From assembly GCA_036388895.1 (NCBI GenBank), contig DASVQY010000065.1:1-64000 (forward strand): a stretch of DNA of 64,000 nucleotides, written 5' to 3'. The notes below the pieces were generated by a model. The model did no database searches, was not told the origin of the DNA, and worked only from the letters and a program-made list of their open reading frames with translations. The position numbers were made by a program, and so were the translations under genes. Positions 41,513 through 51,549 of the stretch are shown piece after piece; position 1 is the first letter of the stretch; every line of letters starts with the position of its first letter. This stretch comes from SXVE01 sp036388895 (GTDB lineage: Bacteria; Acidobacteriota; Blastocatellia; Pyrinomonadales; Pyrinomonadaceae).

Positions 41513-42412
41513 ATGAAAAACATCGAAACATCTAAATCTTATTCGCCGCATCTGGCACTTCTCGCCGTTCAAATCACTTTCGGATCGCTTCCGGTTATCG
41601 GTAAAATCGTATTAAAAATAATCCCGAGTTTAGCGCTCGTCGGTTTTCGCGTCGGAATAACGGCAGTTGCTTTATACTTTGTGCAAAGATATCGTGGGAA
41701 CTTGCTGCTCGAAAATAAAGCGGATTACTGGCGATTTGTGATTTTGAGCTTTTTCGGCGTAACGCTCAACCAAATTTTGTTTATCACGGGACTTTCGCTG
41801 ACAAAAGCGTCGAACACTTCGCTGCTCGCCGTAACGATTCCGATTTTCGCGCTTTCGTTCAGCGCCGTTTTAGGGATTGAAAAGATTCAAAAGATAAAGA
41901 TTGTTGGAATCGTGCTCGCGGCGCTCGGCGTCGTTTTATTGATCGATCCGCGAAAGGCATCTTTTTCGTCGGAAACGACGCTCGGCGATATTTTGATAAT
42001 TATTAACTCGTTTTCTTACGGCATTTACGTCTCGATTTCAAAGGAAATTATTACACGCAACGGCGCGATCAAATCAATCGCCTGGGTTTTTATTTTTTCG
42101 AGCGTGATTTGCATGCCGCTCGGATTATATTCGCTTTCCGGCATCAATCTGGAAATTGTTTCGCCGCTTATTTGGTTTTTGATTTTTTATATCGCCATTG
42201 TCGCGACGCTCACACCTTATCTTTTGAATGCATGGGCTTTAGCGCGCGTAAATCCTTCGACCGTTGCGGTTTTTATTTATTTGCAGCCGCTCATCGGGTT
42301 TTTTCTGGCGATTGTTTTTCTCGATGAAAAGTTAACCTTTACCGTCATCGCAGCCGCGCTGCTGATTTTCGCCGGAGTATTTTTCGTCACTAAAAAGTTT
42401 TCTAACGAATGA
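41513..42412 (+). CDS. EamA/DMT-family transporter
   Basis: 299 aa with ten membrane helices in two EamA repeats; second-repeat features include YLQPLIGFFLAIVFLDEKLT near the C-terminus, a family hallmark. Likely exports or imports a small metabolite; the substrate cannot be told from sequence. Confidence 0.88.
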   Translation: MKNIETSKSYSPHLALLAVQITFGSLPVIGKIVLKIIPSLALVGFRVGITAVALYFVQRYRGNLLLENKADYWRFVILSFFGVTLNQILFITGLSLTKASNTSLLAVTIPIFALSFSAVLGIEKIQKIKIVGIVLAALGVVLLIDPRKASFSSETTLGDILIIINSFSYGIYVSISKEIITRNGAIKSIAWVFIFSSVICMPLGLYSLSGINLEIVSPLIWFLIFYIAIVATLTPYLLNAWALARVNPSTVAVFIYLQPLIGFFLAIVFLDEKLTFTVIAAALLIFAGVFFVTKKFSNE

Positions 42413-42457
42413 AAAAAAATTTGCAATTGCCCTGTTTATCGCGTTAAATCATAGTAT

Positions 42458-42745
42458 ATGCCGACAAAAATCACACAGATTGAAGATGCGGAACGCGGAA
42501 AAACCATTCTGCGCGTCGAAGGCTCGATGATGTACGATGACGCTATCCTACTGGAAAAAATCGCATTGGATTTGCGTGAAAATATCGGCAAGAATCTGAC
42601 ACTGGATTTAGCCGATCTAGATTTTCTCGACAGCGACAGCGCGCCTGTTTTGAAACGTCTCGAACGCGAACACGGTTTTGAAATCGAAGGCATCGAGTTT
42701 TTTCTGCAAACGGTTGTCAACGAAACCGAAAAGCGTAAAAGTTAA
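42458..42745 (+). CDS. STAS-like domain protein
   Basis: 95 aa. The pattern of strand, LTLDLADLDFLDSDSAPVLK and C-terminal helix resembles anti-sigma-factor antagonists, with a Ser in the position usually phosphorylated. No kinase partner is nearby. The match is by pattern only. Confidence 0.65.
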   Translation: MPTKITQIEDAERGKTILRVEGSMMYDDAILLEKIALDLRENIGKNLTLDLADLDFLDSDSAPVLKRLEREHGFEIEGIEFFLQTVVNETEKRKS

Positions 42746-42884
42746 TTTTCTTAAATTTTTCATTCTGCTCTATTAACAAGAAATAAATTCAAAAAAAAAA
42801 TATTCTCAGATGTTCCGATACATTTCCCTGTTGCGGTAACGAAGCGTAAAATCTGTTTTCAAAAATCAATTTAAATATATAAGA

Positions 42885-43904
42885 ATGAAATTAAAAGAAA
42901 TTGCCGATTATTTGCAGGCGGAATTATTCGGAAATGAAAACGCGAAAATCACAGGCGTCGCGAGCATCGAGAACGCCAAACCGGGCGAAATTTCCTTTGT
43001 CGAGAAAGCCGAAAATTTCAAAGAAACCGAAGCTGCGGCTTTGATAGTTTCGCCGGATTTCGATGAGAAAACAAATTGTTTTCTGTTAAAAGTAAAAAAT
43101 CCAAAACTTGCTTTCGCCAAAATCGCCGCCGTTTTGCACCCGCCGAAAAATCGCGCTCCCGAAATTCACGAATCGGCAATCATCGCTGAAAATGCACGCA
43201 TCGGCAAAAACGTTTTCATCGGCGCGTATGTGATAATCGGGGAAAATTCGGAAATCGGCGATTATACGCAAATTCGTTCGGGCGCGAAAATCGGCGACAA
43301 TGTAAAAATCGGCGACCGCTGCACGATTCATCCGAATGTTTTTATTGAAGACGGGTGTTTTGTCGGAAATAACGTGATTCTGCACGCTGGCGTTTGTATC
43401 GGCGCCGATGGTTTCGGCTACGTTCGCGACGGCGCCGAAGGTTACGTGAAATTTCCGCAAATCGGAACGGTCATTATCGAAGACGAAGTAGAAATCGGCG
43501 CGAATACCTGCGTTGATAGCGGCGCTCTCGGCGAAACGCGCGTCGGACGCGGCTCAAAAATAGACAATCTCGTTCAAATCGGTCATAACGTCCGAATCGG
43601 CGAACGCGTCGTCATTGCATCGCAAACCGGAATCTCGGGCAGCACCGTGATTGAAGACGACTGCGTTATCGGCGGACAGGTCGGAATGGGCGACCACGCA
43701 AGGGTTAAAAGCGGCGCCGTCATCGGTTCGCAAGCCGGAGTTTTGCCCGGCAAAATAGTTAGGGAAGGCGTCTGGTGGGGCACGCCGGTTCAGCCGCTCG
43801 ACGAATATAAACGTCAAAACGCGCACGTTAAAAGCCTCGAACGATTAAAGGCGGATGTAAAGGAATTGAAAAAAATCACTTCCGAAGCGCAGTCAAAAAA
43901 ATAA
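42885..43904 (+). CDS. lpxD: UDP-3-O-acylglucosamine N-acyltransferase
   Basis: Third step of lipid A synthesis. N-terminal uridine-binding domain (1-100), then a left-handed beta-helix of hexapeptide repeats (IGKNVFIGAYVIIGENSEIG and on), with HAGVCIGADGFGYVRD and IGHNVRIGER containing the catalytic-type His. C-terminal helix. 339 aa, normal length. lpxB lies 480 bases away on the other strand, which suggests an LPS-making cell. Confidence 0.95.
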   Translation: MKLKEIADYLQAELFGNENAKITGVASIENAKPGEISFVEKAENFKETEAAALIVSPDFDEKTNCFLLKVKNPKLAFAKIAAVLHPPKNRAPEIHESAIIAENARIGKNVFIGAYVIIGENSEIGDYTQIRSGAKIGDNVKIGDRCTIHPNVFIEDGCFVGNNVILHAGVCIGADGFGYVRDGAEGYVKFPQIGTVIIEDEVEIGANTCVDSGALGETRVGRGSKIDNLVQIGHNVRIGERVVIASQTGISGSTVIEDDCVIGGQVGMGDHARVKSGAVIGSQAGVLPGKIVREGVWWGTPVQPLDEYKRQNAHVKSLERLKADVKELKKITSEAQSKK

Positions 43905-43949
43905 AAACCTGCGATGTGATAAAATTTTTATTAAGAATAATTTTTCGCG

Positions 43950-44309
43950 ATGTTTTATCGTCTTATAGCCGATATAATTTTCATTTTTCATTTCTGCTTC
44001 GTATTTTTTACAATTTTCGGCGGGCTGCTTGTTTTGCGCTGGCGATGGATTTGGAAATTTCATCTGCTTTGCGTTGTGTGGGGAGCTCTCGTGCAGTATT
44101 TTCTTTGGGTTTGTCCGCTCACAAGCTGGGAAAATTACTTTCGCGAACTCGGCGGCGAAGCCGGGTACGAAGGCGGTTTTGTTGAATATTACGTCACTGT
44201 GATTCTTTACTCGAGCCTTTCGCCGCAAATTCATCTCGTTTTAGGCGGGCTGCTAATTGCATTTAATCTGTTCGTTTATTCTTTTGTTCTTCGTCAAAAA
44301 CAGCGCTGA
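43950..44309 (+). CDS. DUF2784 membrane protein
   Basis: 119 aa with three to four helices. LADIIFIFHFCFVFFTIFGG and VCPLTSWENYFRELGGEAGY match the DUF2784 signature. Function unknown. Located 45 bases after lpxD. Confidence 0.88.
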   Translation: MFYRLIADIIFIFHFCFVFFTIFGGLLVLRWRWIWKFHLLCVVWGALVQYFLWVCPLTSWENYFRELGGEAGYEGGFVEYYVTVILYSSLSPQIHLVLGGLLIAFNLFVYSFVLRQKQR

Positions 44310-44384
44310 TTCATATTCGTACCGACAATCGAGAACAACATAAATCTTTTATTTTTAGAATTGAAGTTGAAAATTGTTTACAAC

Positions 44385-45554
44385 TTATTGTATCAATCGC
44401 ACAATAACTTCCGCCGCTCGTTTAGAAGCACCGCCGGTGCCTAATCTGTCTGTTACTTGACGCAGTCTTTCGCGCGTTTTTTTGTTTTCAGACGGTTCCA
44501 GCAAGCGAAAAAGCTCCGCCGCTAAAGTTTCCGGCGTAAACTCGTCTTGTATCAATTCTTTCGCCAATCTTTCTCCGGCAATTAAATTTATCAAACCGAA
44601 ATGCTCGACAGTAATCAAGGGGCGCAAAAGTTTATAATTAAATCTGGATGTTTTGTATACGATGGCTAGAGGCGTGCCGATTATCGCTGTTTCCAGCGTC
44701 GCCGTTCCGCTCGTAACAGCGGCTGCGTCCGCTGCGTTTAAAAGTTCGAAGGTTTCGTTTTGAACTGTAATGAAAGTTTTGGGCAGCGCGAAATTCAAGT
44801 TTTTCGCTTCGGTCAAACAACTTTCGACTTCATCTTTTTTTCGGTTTCCGGCGAGCGCAATGGCGAACTGAATTTCAGGGTTTACTTTCGTCATTTCACC
44901 GGCGGCTTTGATTAACTCGGGCAGGATTCTGACGATTTCCTTGTGCCTGCTGCCGGGCAAAAGCGCGATAATCGGTTTGCTTTCATCAAGTTTGTGTTTT
45001 TCGCAAAATTCGCCTTTCGATAATTTAGAATTTACCTCACGAACGGTCGGATTGCCCACGTATTCGACGTGAGAAATTCCCTGTTTTTGATACCAATCTT
45101 TTTCAAACGGCAAAATCGTCAGCAATAAATCAACGTATTTCTCAATCGTTTTCACGCGGTATTTACGCCACGCCCAAAGCTGTGGCGAAATGTAGTAAAT
45201 TACTTTTAACCCCTGTTTTTTTAACGATTTAGCTAATTTTAGATTAAAATCTGGAAAATCAACGAAAATAACCGCGTCGGGTTCACGGCGTACAGCTTCA
45301 TTTTTCAAAGTTTGAAACGCTTTCCAAAACATCGGCAAAGCGCGCGCGATTTCAGGCAGTCCAACGACGGAAAAATCGTCGGAACGAACGATTGTTTCGA
45401 CTCCGGCAGCGCGAAGTTTTTCGCCGGTCGCGCCGAAAAACTCAAATTCGACGGATGGCGCCGCTTCTCGCAAAGCTCGAACCAGTTTCGCCGCGTGAGC
45501 GTCGCCGGACGCTTCTCCGGCAACGATCATCAGTTTACATTTATCATTTACCAT
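44385..45554 (-). CDS. lpxB: Lipid-A-disaccharide synthase
   Basis: Condenses UDP-diacylglucosamine with lipid X. Core motifs: MIVAGEASGDAHAAKLV, FFGATGEKLRAAGVET, DFPDFNLKLAK, YISPQLWAWRKYR and LPGSRHKEI. Annotated from ATG 45554 (389 aa), but the first eight codons lie in a dispersed AAATGATAAATG word repeat, so translation may start at the internal ATG giving MIVAGEASG (45530). Confidence 0.94.
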   Translation of the reverse strand: MVNDKCKLMIVAGEASGDAHAAKLVRALREAAPSVEFEFFGATGEKLRAAGVETIVRSDDFSVVGLPEIARALPMFWKAFQTLKNEAVRREPDAVIFVDFPDFNLKLAKSLKKQGLKVIYYISPQLWAWRKYRVKTIEKYVDLLLTILPFEKDWYQKQGISHVEYVGNPTVREVNSKLSKGEFCEKHKLDESKPIIALLPGSRHKEIVRILPELIKAAGEMTKVNPEIQFAIALAGNRKKDEVESCLTEAKNLNFALPKTFITVQNETFELLNAADAAAVTSGTATLETAIIGTPLAIVYKTSRFNYKLLRPLITVEHFGLINLIAGERLAKELIQDEFTPETLAAELFRLLEPSENKKTRERLRQVTDRLGTGGASKRAAEVIVRLIQ

Positions 45555-45678
45555 TTAACATTTAGCGCGGAACATCGCTCGCCTTTCCGTCCTTCGCTTT
45601 TTAGATTTTTGAAGAAAAACAAAAACGACAAGATAACGCGAAGTGATAAATGATAAATGATAAATGATAAATGTAAAA
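45533..45678. repeat. Inverted word repeat spanning the lpxB start
   Basis: GTTTACATTTATCATTT (45533-45549) pairs with AAATGATAAATGTAAAA (45662-45678), with extra tandem GATAAAT copies between 45644 and 45672. The left arm lies within the annotated first codons of lpxB. Between the arms only a spacer with an unrelated CTTCGC stretch is seen; 45680-45860 has no gene. Confidence 0.75.
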
Positions 45679-45860
45679 CACAACCATTTTTGAATTTTAG
45701 GGCATCAAAGCAACTGTTTTCGCGTCTATTTTAATATAAAGACTTTATTTGCTTGCAGAACCTTTTTTTAACCTTTAAAATGCAATCTTTTGTGCATCAG
45801 GTAAAATATTTTTTTGTAAATGCCCACAGCCATAGTTAAAAACAGTATTTGGAGGAGTTT

Positions 45861-48350
45861 GTGAAACTTCGCTTTTTTATTTTATTAGCAATTATTACTA
45901 TTTTTGGAAATTTTTCCGCAACGACCGCACAAGTTGATTCGATTTTAGGACAATTTACGAATTCGAGCGCCGAATCTTTTGCCGGCGGCATCAGCGGCAA
46001 CGGCAGATTCGTCGTTTTTGAATCGAGAGGAAATTTGGCGACGGAAAATCCGCGCAATGCCGACAACAATCGCGAAATTTTTCTTTTCGATTATGCTCAG
46101 CGACGAATTTTTCAAATAACCGACACAAAGCCTCTTCTGATTGACCCGACCAAAGGTTATTCCTTTGATAATATTAGAGTTGAGATCGCGAACATACGAC
46201 CGGTTATCAGCAACGACGGGCGCTGGATTGCTTTCGGTTCAAATGCGACGACGGCGACGCCGACTACGCCGAACGGAACGAATCCCGGAAACTTCGATGC
46301 CAATCTTCAAAATGTTACTACGACTACGGGCAATCCTCCGGTTTCGACGACGACCAATCCTTTGACATCGGACGGCAATACGGAAATGTGGCTTTACCAG
46401 ATTCCGGTAACAACACCGGTTAATTTATCAACCGGCGAAGAGGTTGCCTTTACCGATTTAAGCGCCGGAACCTTTATTCAAGTTACGAATACAGTCGCCA
46501 GTCGTGTGCCGATTGCGGGAACATCAACAACCGGTTCATTCATTGCAGACGATAACCACGATGCGAGCATCAACGATAACGGGAGCGTTATCGCTTTTGT
46601 TTCGACCAGGAATTTAACCACAGTAAACAACGCAAGCAATACAGACGGCAACGACGAAATTTATACTTACACCCGCTCGACAAACACGCTGGCGCAGATA
46701 ACAAATACGCCGCGCGGCTCAGCGTCGAACCCGATTTACAGTGCAGTTCCGACTATTTCCGGTCCGAATGCGCCAAACGGGAACCGTGTCGCTTTTTCGA
46801 GCAACGCGAGCCTTCCGATCACGGGAATGACGGCGAGCAACAACGACAACAACGAAGAGATTTTTTATACGAACTTAGCGGCTGACGGAAGCCCGGTTGT
46901 GTCGTCGGCGAGGCAAATCACGACCACAACTCAGGCAAATCCCGGCGATCTTGTAAACATCTGGAGTTACGGCAGAAGAATGAGCCGCGACGGGCGTTTT
47001 ATAGCTTTCGATTCTTATGCGGAGCTGGAACCGGCGGGAACAGGAACGAATCAAGCGTCATTCGCGCTGTATGTTTTCGACACGACGACAAATGCTTTTC
47101 GCCGCGTCGGTCCGCGCAGCGATGCGGACTCCGGCGCGACCGGCGGCGATGTCTTTCGTTATCCCGGATTTACCGATTACAGCATCGGCGGAACGGCGCA
47201 AACGCTCGTTTTTTCGACGCGTTTAAACATCAATGCCGGCGGAACCGTACCCGCTACGGCGTCCGAAGGCTTGAATTCGGAAACATCGCGTCCGGTACAA
47301 ATTTACTCGTATCCGCTCAATCAACCGGCAGCGACCGCGACTTTTACGCGATTGACGAAGTTTCCGACGCCGACGAACTTTCTGGCTTCGACGCAGGCTA
47401 TTCCGAGCGATTCGGTCAAAAGAATTACTTTTAATTTAGCCTTGACCGAAACAGGCACGGGCAATACTGATTTGCTTTCCGAAGTTTTTTATCTGCTTCA
47501 GAAAGATTCTACCGCGACAAACACGGCGACATTGAGCTTTGCGACCGGCGCGAGCCGCTTAACCGTCACGGCATCGCCGGTTCCGACGCCGACACCGGGC
47601 ACAACGCCGACGCCCTCGCCGAGTCCGACGCCGCAGACACCTGCTGAAGTTCAGGGATTTTCACCCGGAATGCTGGCTGTTGTAAACTTTAACCCAGCGT
47701 TAAATCCAGCAATTACACCGCGCACTGCTCAAGGCTCACTTTCGCGCAGCTTCAGTTTGCCGATTGAATTGAGCGGCGTAACGCTCACTGTAAACGGCGT
47801 TGCCGCCGGATTAAGATCGGTCAGCTCAAATCAAATAGAGTTCGTCGTTCCGCCCGGTTTGACCGGGTCAGCCGCCGGAACCAGTTATCCGATTGTCATC
47901 AATAACAACGGAACTGTAACGAAAAGCCAGATCGTTCTCGTTCCCGCACGCCCCGATATTTTTACGAACTTAACAGTTCCGGGACCCGGCGGGCGGGCGA
48001 GAATCTTAAATGCGACCAATACGGTTTTAACCCGCGAACCTTTTACCGTCACGACGATACGGCGAAAAGGCGGAAGACGGGTGCCGACGGTTTTAAGATT
48101 GTATCTGACCGGAGTTCAGGGCTTGCAGGCGAGCGCTTTTTCGATTCGCATCGGCAGCACGACAATCAGCGGCACGCAGGTTATTTCAAACGCGGTTTTA
48201 GCCGAACCGGGCGTTTATACGGTTGACTTCACGCTTCCTGCCGGACTTAATCAAGCCGGCGATCAGCCGATTATCGTCACCGTAACGGTCGGCAACGCTA
48301 CTTATTCAACGCGGCTGGATGATACTGCGCCGAGGCTGTTCATTCTTTAA
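45861..48350 (+). CDS. Large exported beta-propeller protein with IPT/TIG-like C-terminus
   Basis: 829 aa. Signal peptide (KLRFFILLAIITIFGNFS). About residues 30-560 contain repeats of the form SNDGRWIAFGSNA, NDNGSVIAFVSTR and RDGRFIAFDSYAE, i.e. TolB/PD40-like propeller blades. A Pro/Thr linker (PTPTPGTTPTPSPSP) leads to a C-terminal domain of the kind found in many acidobacterial exported proteins (FSPGMLAVVNFNPALNP, VNGVAAGLRSVSSNQIEFVV). GTG 45861 chosen since GGAGGA lies before it. Probably on the cell surface; role unknown. Confidence 0.82.
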   Translation: MKLRFFILLAIITIFGNFSATTAQVDSILGQFTNSSAESFAGGISGNGRFVVFESRGNLATENPRNADNNREIFLFDYAQRRIFQITDTKPLLIDPTKGYSFDNIRVEIANIRPVISNDGRWIAFGSNATTATPTTPNGTNPGNFDANLQNVTTTTGNPPVSTTTNPLTSDGNTEMWLYQIPVTTPVNLSTGEEVAFTDLSAGTFIQVTNTVASRVPIAGTSTTGSFIADDNHDASINDNGSVIAFVSTRNLTTVNNASNTDGNDEIYTYTRSTNTLAQITNTPRGSASNPIYSAVPTISGPNAPNGNRVAFSSNASLPITGMTASNNDNNEEIFYTNLAADGSPVVSSARQITTTTQANPGDLVNIWSYGRRMSRDGRFIAFDSYAELEPAGTGTNQASFALYVFDTTTNAFRRVGPRSDADSGATGGDVFRYPGFTDYSIGGTAQTLVFSTRLNINAGGTVPATASEGLNSETSRPVQIYSYPLNQPAATATFTRLTKFPTPTNFLASTQAIPSDSVKRITFNLALTETGTGNTDLLSEVFYLLQKDSTATNTATLSFATGASRLTVTASPVPTPTPGTTPTPSPSPTPQTPAEVQGFSPGMLAVVNFNPALNPAITPRTAQGSLSRSFSLPIELSGVTLTVNGVAAGLRSVSSNQIEFVVPPGLTGSAAGTSYPIVINNNGTVTKSQIVLVPARPDIFTNLTVPGPGGRARILNATNTVLTREPFTVTTIRRKGGRRVPTVLRLYLTGVQGLQASAFSIRIGSTTISGTQVISNAVLAEPGVYTVDFTLPAGLNQAGDQPIIVTVTVGNATYSTRLDDTAPRLFIL

Positions 48351-48376
48351 AGTCCTCAACAAAAAACACATTACGG

Positions 48377-48403
48377 GGCGGACTATTTCGGTCCGCCTTT
48401 TTT
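48377..48403 (+). terminator. Terminator after the propeller gene
   Basis: GGCGGAC/GTCCGCC with a 7-base loop and a T-run. Confidence 0.85.
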
Positions 48404-48602
48404 AATAAATAAATCAAAATTAAAAACCATAAAATACGCGCGTCTTGCGAAAGAATCGGCGATATACTATTCTTAAACGTAAGCAAAATCCATAGGCAGC
48501 AAAAATTTCTATTATTTATTAGAATATAATAGTTTTTTCTATTACAATATCTTTTCAAATATTCTTATAACAAACTAAAGGGGAGCTTTATAAAAACAAA
48601 TT

Positions 48603-49580
48603 ATGGCTACAAAAGATGTCAGCACGATGAACATTGGAGCGAAGGTCTGGAAAAACGGCGAAATGATCGAATGGAATGACGCGCGGATACACATAATGTC
48701 GCACGTAATTCAATACGGAACAAGCGTTTTCGAGGGCATTCGTTGTTATAAAACCGTTAACGGCTCGGCGATTTTTCGCCTGCGCGAACACATCCAAAGG
48801 CTTGTCAATTCGGCGAAAATCTATCGAATGGATTCAAAATTCACGGTTGATGAAATCTGCGAAGCGGCTGTCAAGCTGGTCGGCGACAGCGGTTTGGACG
48901 AATGCTACATTCGCCCGCTGATAATTCGCGGACTCAACGAAGAAAAACCGGCGTTCGGCGTTAATCCTTTTCCAAATCCGATTGATTCGTACATCGCCAT
49001 CTGGCAATGGGGCAAATACCTCGGCGAAGAAGCTCTCGAATCCGGCATAGACGTTTGCGTTTCGAGCTGGACGCGAATCACGTCTAATTCCCTTCCGTCA
49101 ATGGCGAAAGCCGGAGCGAATTATATGAATTCGCAGCTCATCAAAATGGAAGCGATTTTGGGCGGTTTCAGCGAAGGCATTGCTCTCGACGACCGCGGAA
49201 TGGTTTCCGAAGGATCGGGCGAAAATCTTTTTCTCGTCAACAACGGCAAACTCATTACGCCGCCGCTCGGCGCAGCGATTCTGCCCGGAATCACGCGCGA
49301 TTCGGTAATTCAAATTGCCCGCGAATTGGGAATCGAAGTCGTCGAAACGACCGTGCAGCGAGCTGCACTGTATTTAGCTGACGAAGTTTTCTTTACCGGA
49401 ACAGCCGCCGAAATTACACCGATTCGTTCGATTGATCGAATTACGGTCGGCGCCGGAAAACGCGGCGAAGTCACCAAACGATTGCAGGACGAGTTTTTCA
49501 AGATTATTCGCAACGAACGTCCCGCGCCGTTCAACGCTCCGTGGCTGACATTTGTTAACGAAAAAAAAGTAGCGGCTTAA
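48603..49580 (+). CDS. ilvE: Branched-chain amino acid aminotransferase
   Basis: PLP enzyme for the last step of Val, Leu and Ile synthesis. HVIQYGTSVFEGIRCY, the MAKAGANYMNSQL segment with the PLP Lys, SEGSGENLFLV and FFTGTAAEITPI are class IV aminotransferase hallmarks. 325 aa. Monocistronic, bounded by terminators. Confidence 0.95.
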   Translation: MATKDVSTMNIGAKVWKNGEMIEWNDARIHIMSHVIQYGTSVFEGIRCYKTVNGSAIFRLREHIQRLVNSAKIYRMDSKFTVDEICEAAVKLVGDSGLDECYIRPLIIRGLNEEKPAFGVNPFPNPIDSYIAIWQWGKYLGEEALESGIDVCVSSWTRITSNSLPSMAKAGANYMNSQLIKMEAILGGFSEGIALDDRGMVSEGSGENLFLVNNGKLITPPLGAAILPGITRDSVIQIARELGIEVVETTVQRAALYLADEVFFTGTAAEITPIRSIDRITVGAGKRGEVTKRLQDEFFKIIRNERPAPFNAPWLTFVNEKKVAA

Positions 49581-49617
49581 ACGTAAATTAAGAAATAAAA
49601 CGCGAAATTTGAATAAA

Positions 49618-49663
49618 AGCGGATTTTTACAAGTTTGAATTTTAGCTGTAAAAATCCGCTTTA
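49618..49663 (+). terminator. Terminator of ilvE
   Basis: AGCGGATTTTTACA pairs perfectly with TGTAAAAATCCGCT over a 15-base loop; T-rich tail. Confidence 0.85.
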
Positions 49664-49743
49664 CTTATTTTTGTTAAAACAAAGTTATTAATGTAATTTC
49701 AACCATTGCTTCCGGACGAAAGCGAATCTTATTCAATTAAAGA

Positions 49744-51276
49744 ATGAGACAAGAAAATTCTTTATTAAAATCGAAAAGTTTCATTCTCGAACTAACCGTT
49801 TTCGTTTGCGGCGCGCTGGTGATGATTTACGAAATCATCGGCTCGCGCATCCTTTCTCCATATATCGGAACTTCAACTTACGTCTGGACGAGTTTGATCG
49901 GCGTTATTTTAGCCGCTTTAAGTTTGGGCTATTGGCTCGGCGGCAAAATCGCCGATAAAAAGCCGGACGTAAAAATTCTCGCCTCGGTTATTTTTCTTGC
50001 GGGCGGATTGGTTTCCTTAACGATCCTGCTTCAAGATTTAGTCTTAGCTTTTATTTCAACCGCCCGCGTCGGTTTGGAAATCAAATCAATCGTCGCCGCA
50101 CTACTTTTGTTCGCACCGGCAAGCGTTCTTCTCGGCTTCGTTACGCCTTACGCCGTGAAACTGAAAATGTCTTCGCTCGCCGACTCGGGAAAAACCGTCG
50201 GCAGACTATACGCTCTCTCGACGGTCGGAAGCATCGCCGGAACATTTCTTGCCGGATTCTTTCTAATACCCTTTCTCGGCAGCACCAAAACTCTTTATTT
50301 GATTGCCGCGAGTTTGATTGGCTTATCAATTTTAATCGGGTCTTTCGCGCTGACCCGTTTGAGCGTTGTGGTTTTAGTTTTATTCAGCCTCGGAGTTGTG
50401 ACGAACGAACTAAAATTTTATTTTTTGCGCCAAACCAGCGATTTGCACGACATTGATACCGAATACAGCCGCGTTCAGGTTTTTCAAACAGTTGAACCGG
50501 AAACAAAAAAACCGATTCGCGCCATCGCCACCGACCCATATTTTATTCAATCGGCGATTTATCTCGACAATGACGATCTAGTTTTAAAATACGCCAAATA
50601 TTATCATTTAATCAGCCATTTTAAGCCGGATTTACAAAAAACACTGCTCATCGGCGGCGCAGGCTACACATTTCCCCGCGATTATTTAAGTAAATATTTG
50701 AACGCTGAAATCGAAGTCGTCGAAATTGACCCGCAAATGACCGAAATTGCCCGAAAGTTTTTTCGTCTGAAAGACGATCCGCGCCTGAATATAACCCATC
50801 AGGACGGAAGGATTTTTTTAAACAACTCTGAATCTGCCGTTTACGACGCAGTTTTAATGGACGCCTTCGGCTCGCTTTTCTCGGTTCCCTATCACCTGAC
50901 AACGCTCGAAGCCGTTCAGCAAATCAGTCGTGTTCTAAAAGACGACGGCGTAATAATCTTCAACCTCGGCGGCGCTATTTCCGGCAAAGGAAGCGGTTTC
51001 CTAAAAGCCGAATTTGCCACATACAAAGCCGTTTTCCCGAGAGTCTATCTTTTCAAAGTCAACTCTGACTATTCGGACGAAAATTTTCAAAATCTGATAA
51101 TCGTCGCCATAAAAGATAAAAATCCCGCACCTTTATCCTCCGATAATCCTAAAATCAACAGCTTATTCTCACAGCTATACGAACAAAACATCGAACTCGA
51201 CAAAAAAATTCTGACTGACGATCTCGCGCCCGTAGAATATTACAATTCTTTTGCCCAAAGCATTTATCAAAGATAA
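49744..51276 (+). CDS. Membrane-fused spermidine synthase-like protein
   Basis: 510 aa. N-terminal half has about seven membrane helices (to ~225), C-terminal half is a Rossmann domain like SpeE (TLLIGGAGYTFPRDYL, VVEIDPQMTEIARKFF, HQDGRIFLNN, DAVLMDAFGS). Proteins of this layout occur in many bacteria; whether they make spermidine is unsettled. An aminopropyltransferase would complement the putrescine pathway at 4-8 kb, but no S-adenosylmethionine decarboxylase is in the window. Confidence 0.83.
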   Translation: MRQENSLLKSKSFILELTVFVCGALVMIYEIIGSRILSPYIGTSTYVWTSLIGVILAALSLGYWLGGKIADKKPDVKILASVIFLAGGLVSLTILLQDLVLAFISTARVGLEIKSIVAALLLFAPASVLLGFVTPYAVKLKMSSLADSGKTVGRLYALSTVGSIAGTFLAGFFLIPFLGSTKTLYLIAASLIGLSILIGSFALTRLSVVVLVLFSLGVVTNELKFYFLRQTSDLHDIDTEYSRVQVFQTVEPETKKPIRAIATDPYFIQSAIYLDNDDLVLKYAKYYHLISHFKPDLQKTLLIGGAGYTFPRDYLSKYLNAEIEVVEIDPQMTEIARKFFRLKDDPRLNITHQDGRIFLNNSESAVYDAVLMDAFGSLFSVPYHLTTLEAVQQISRVLKDDGVIIFNLGGAISGKGSGFLKAEFATYKAVFPRVYLFKVNSDYSDENFQNLIIVAIKDKNPAPLSSDNPKINSLFSQLYEQNIELDKKILTDDLAPVEYYNSFAQSIYQR

Positions 51277-51549
51277 AAATTACTAAAAAGTCATTCTTTT
51301 AGCTTGAACTTTCCGCGATTTGGAATCTTTACAAAAAAATCCAGAAAATCTGTAAAAATCTTTGTAACGTTTCGCACTTTTTTGCATTACTTGTTGAAAG
51401 ACAAATTTCAAGGACGAAGTTATTAAAAATCTTTTAGCAAACAGGTTTATTCGTCGTGTCTGTTTAACCTGCAATGCGGTTGCGAAAGTAATATGTATCG
51501 TCTTTTCTGATAATCGCTCAAAAGATAAAAATTTTGAGCCGAAAAAACT

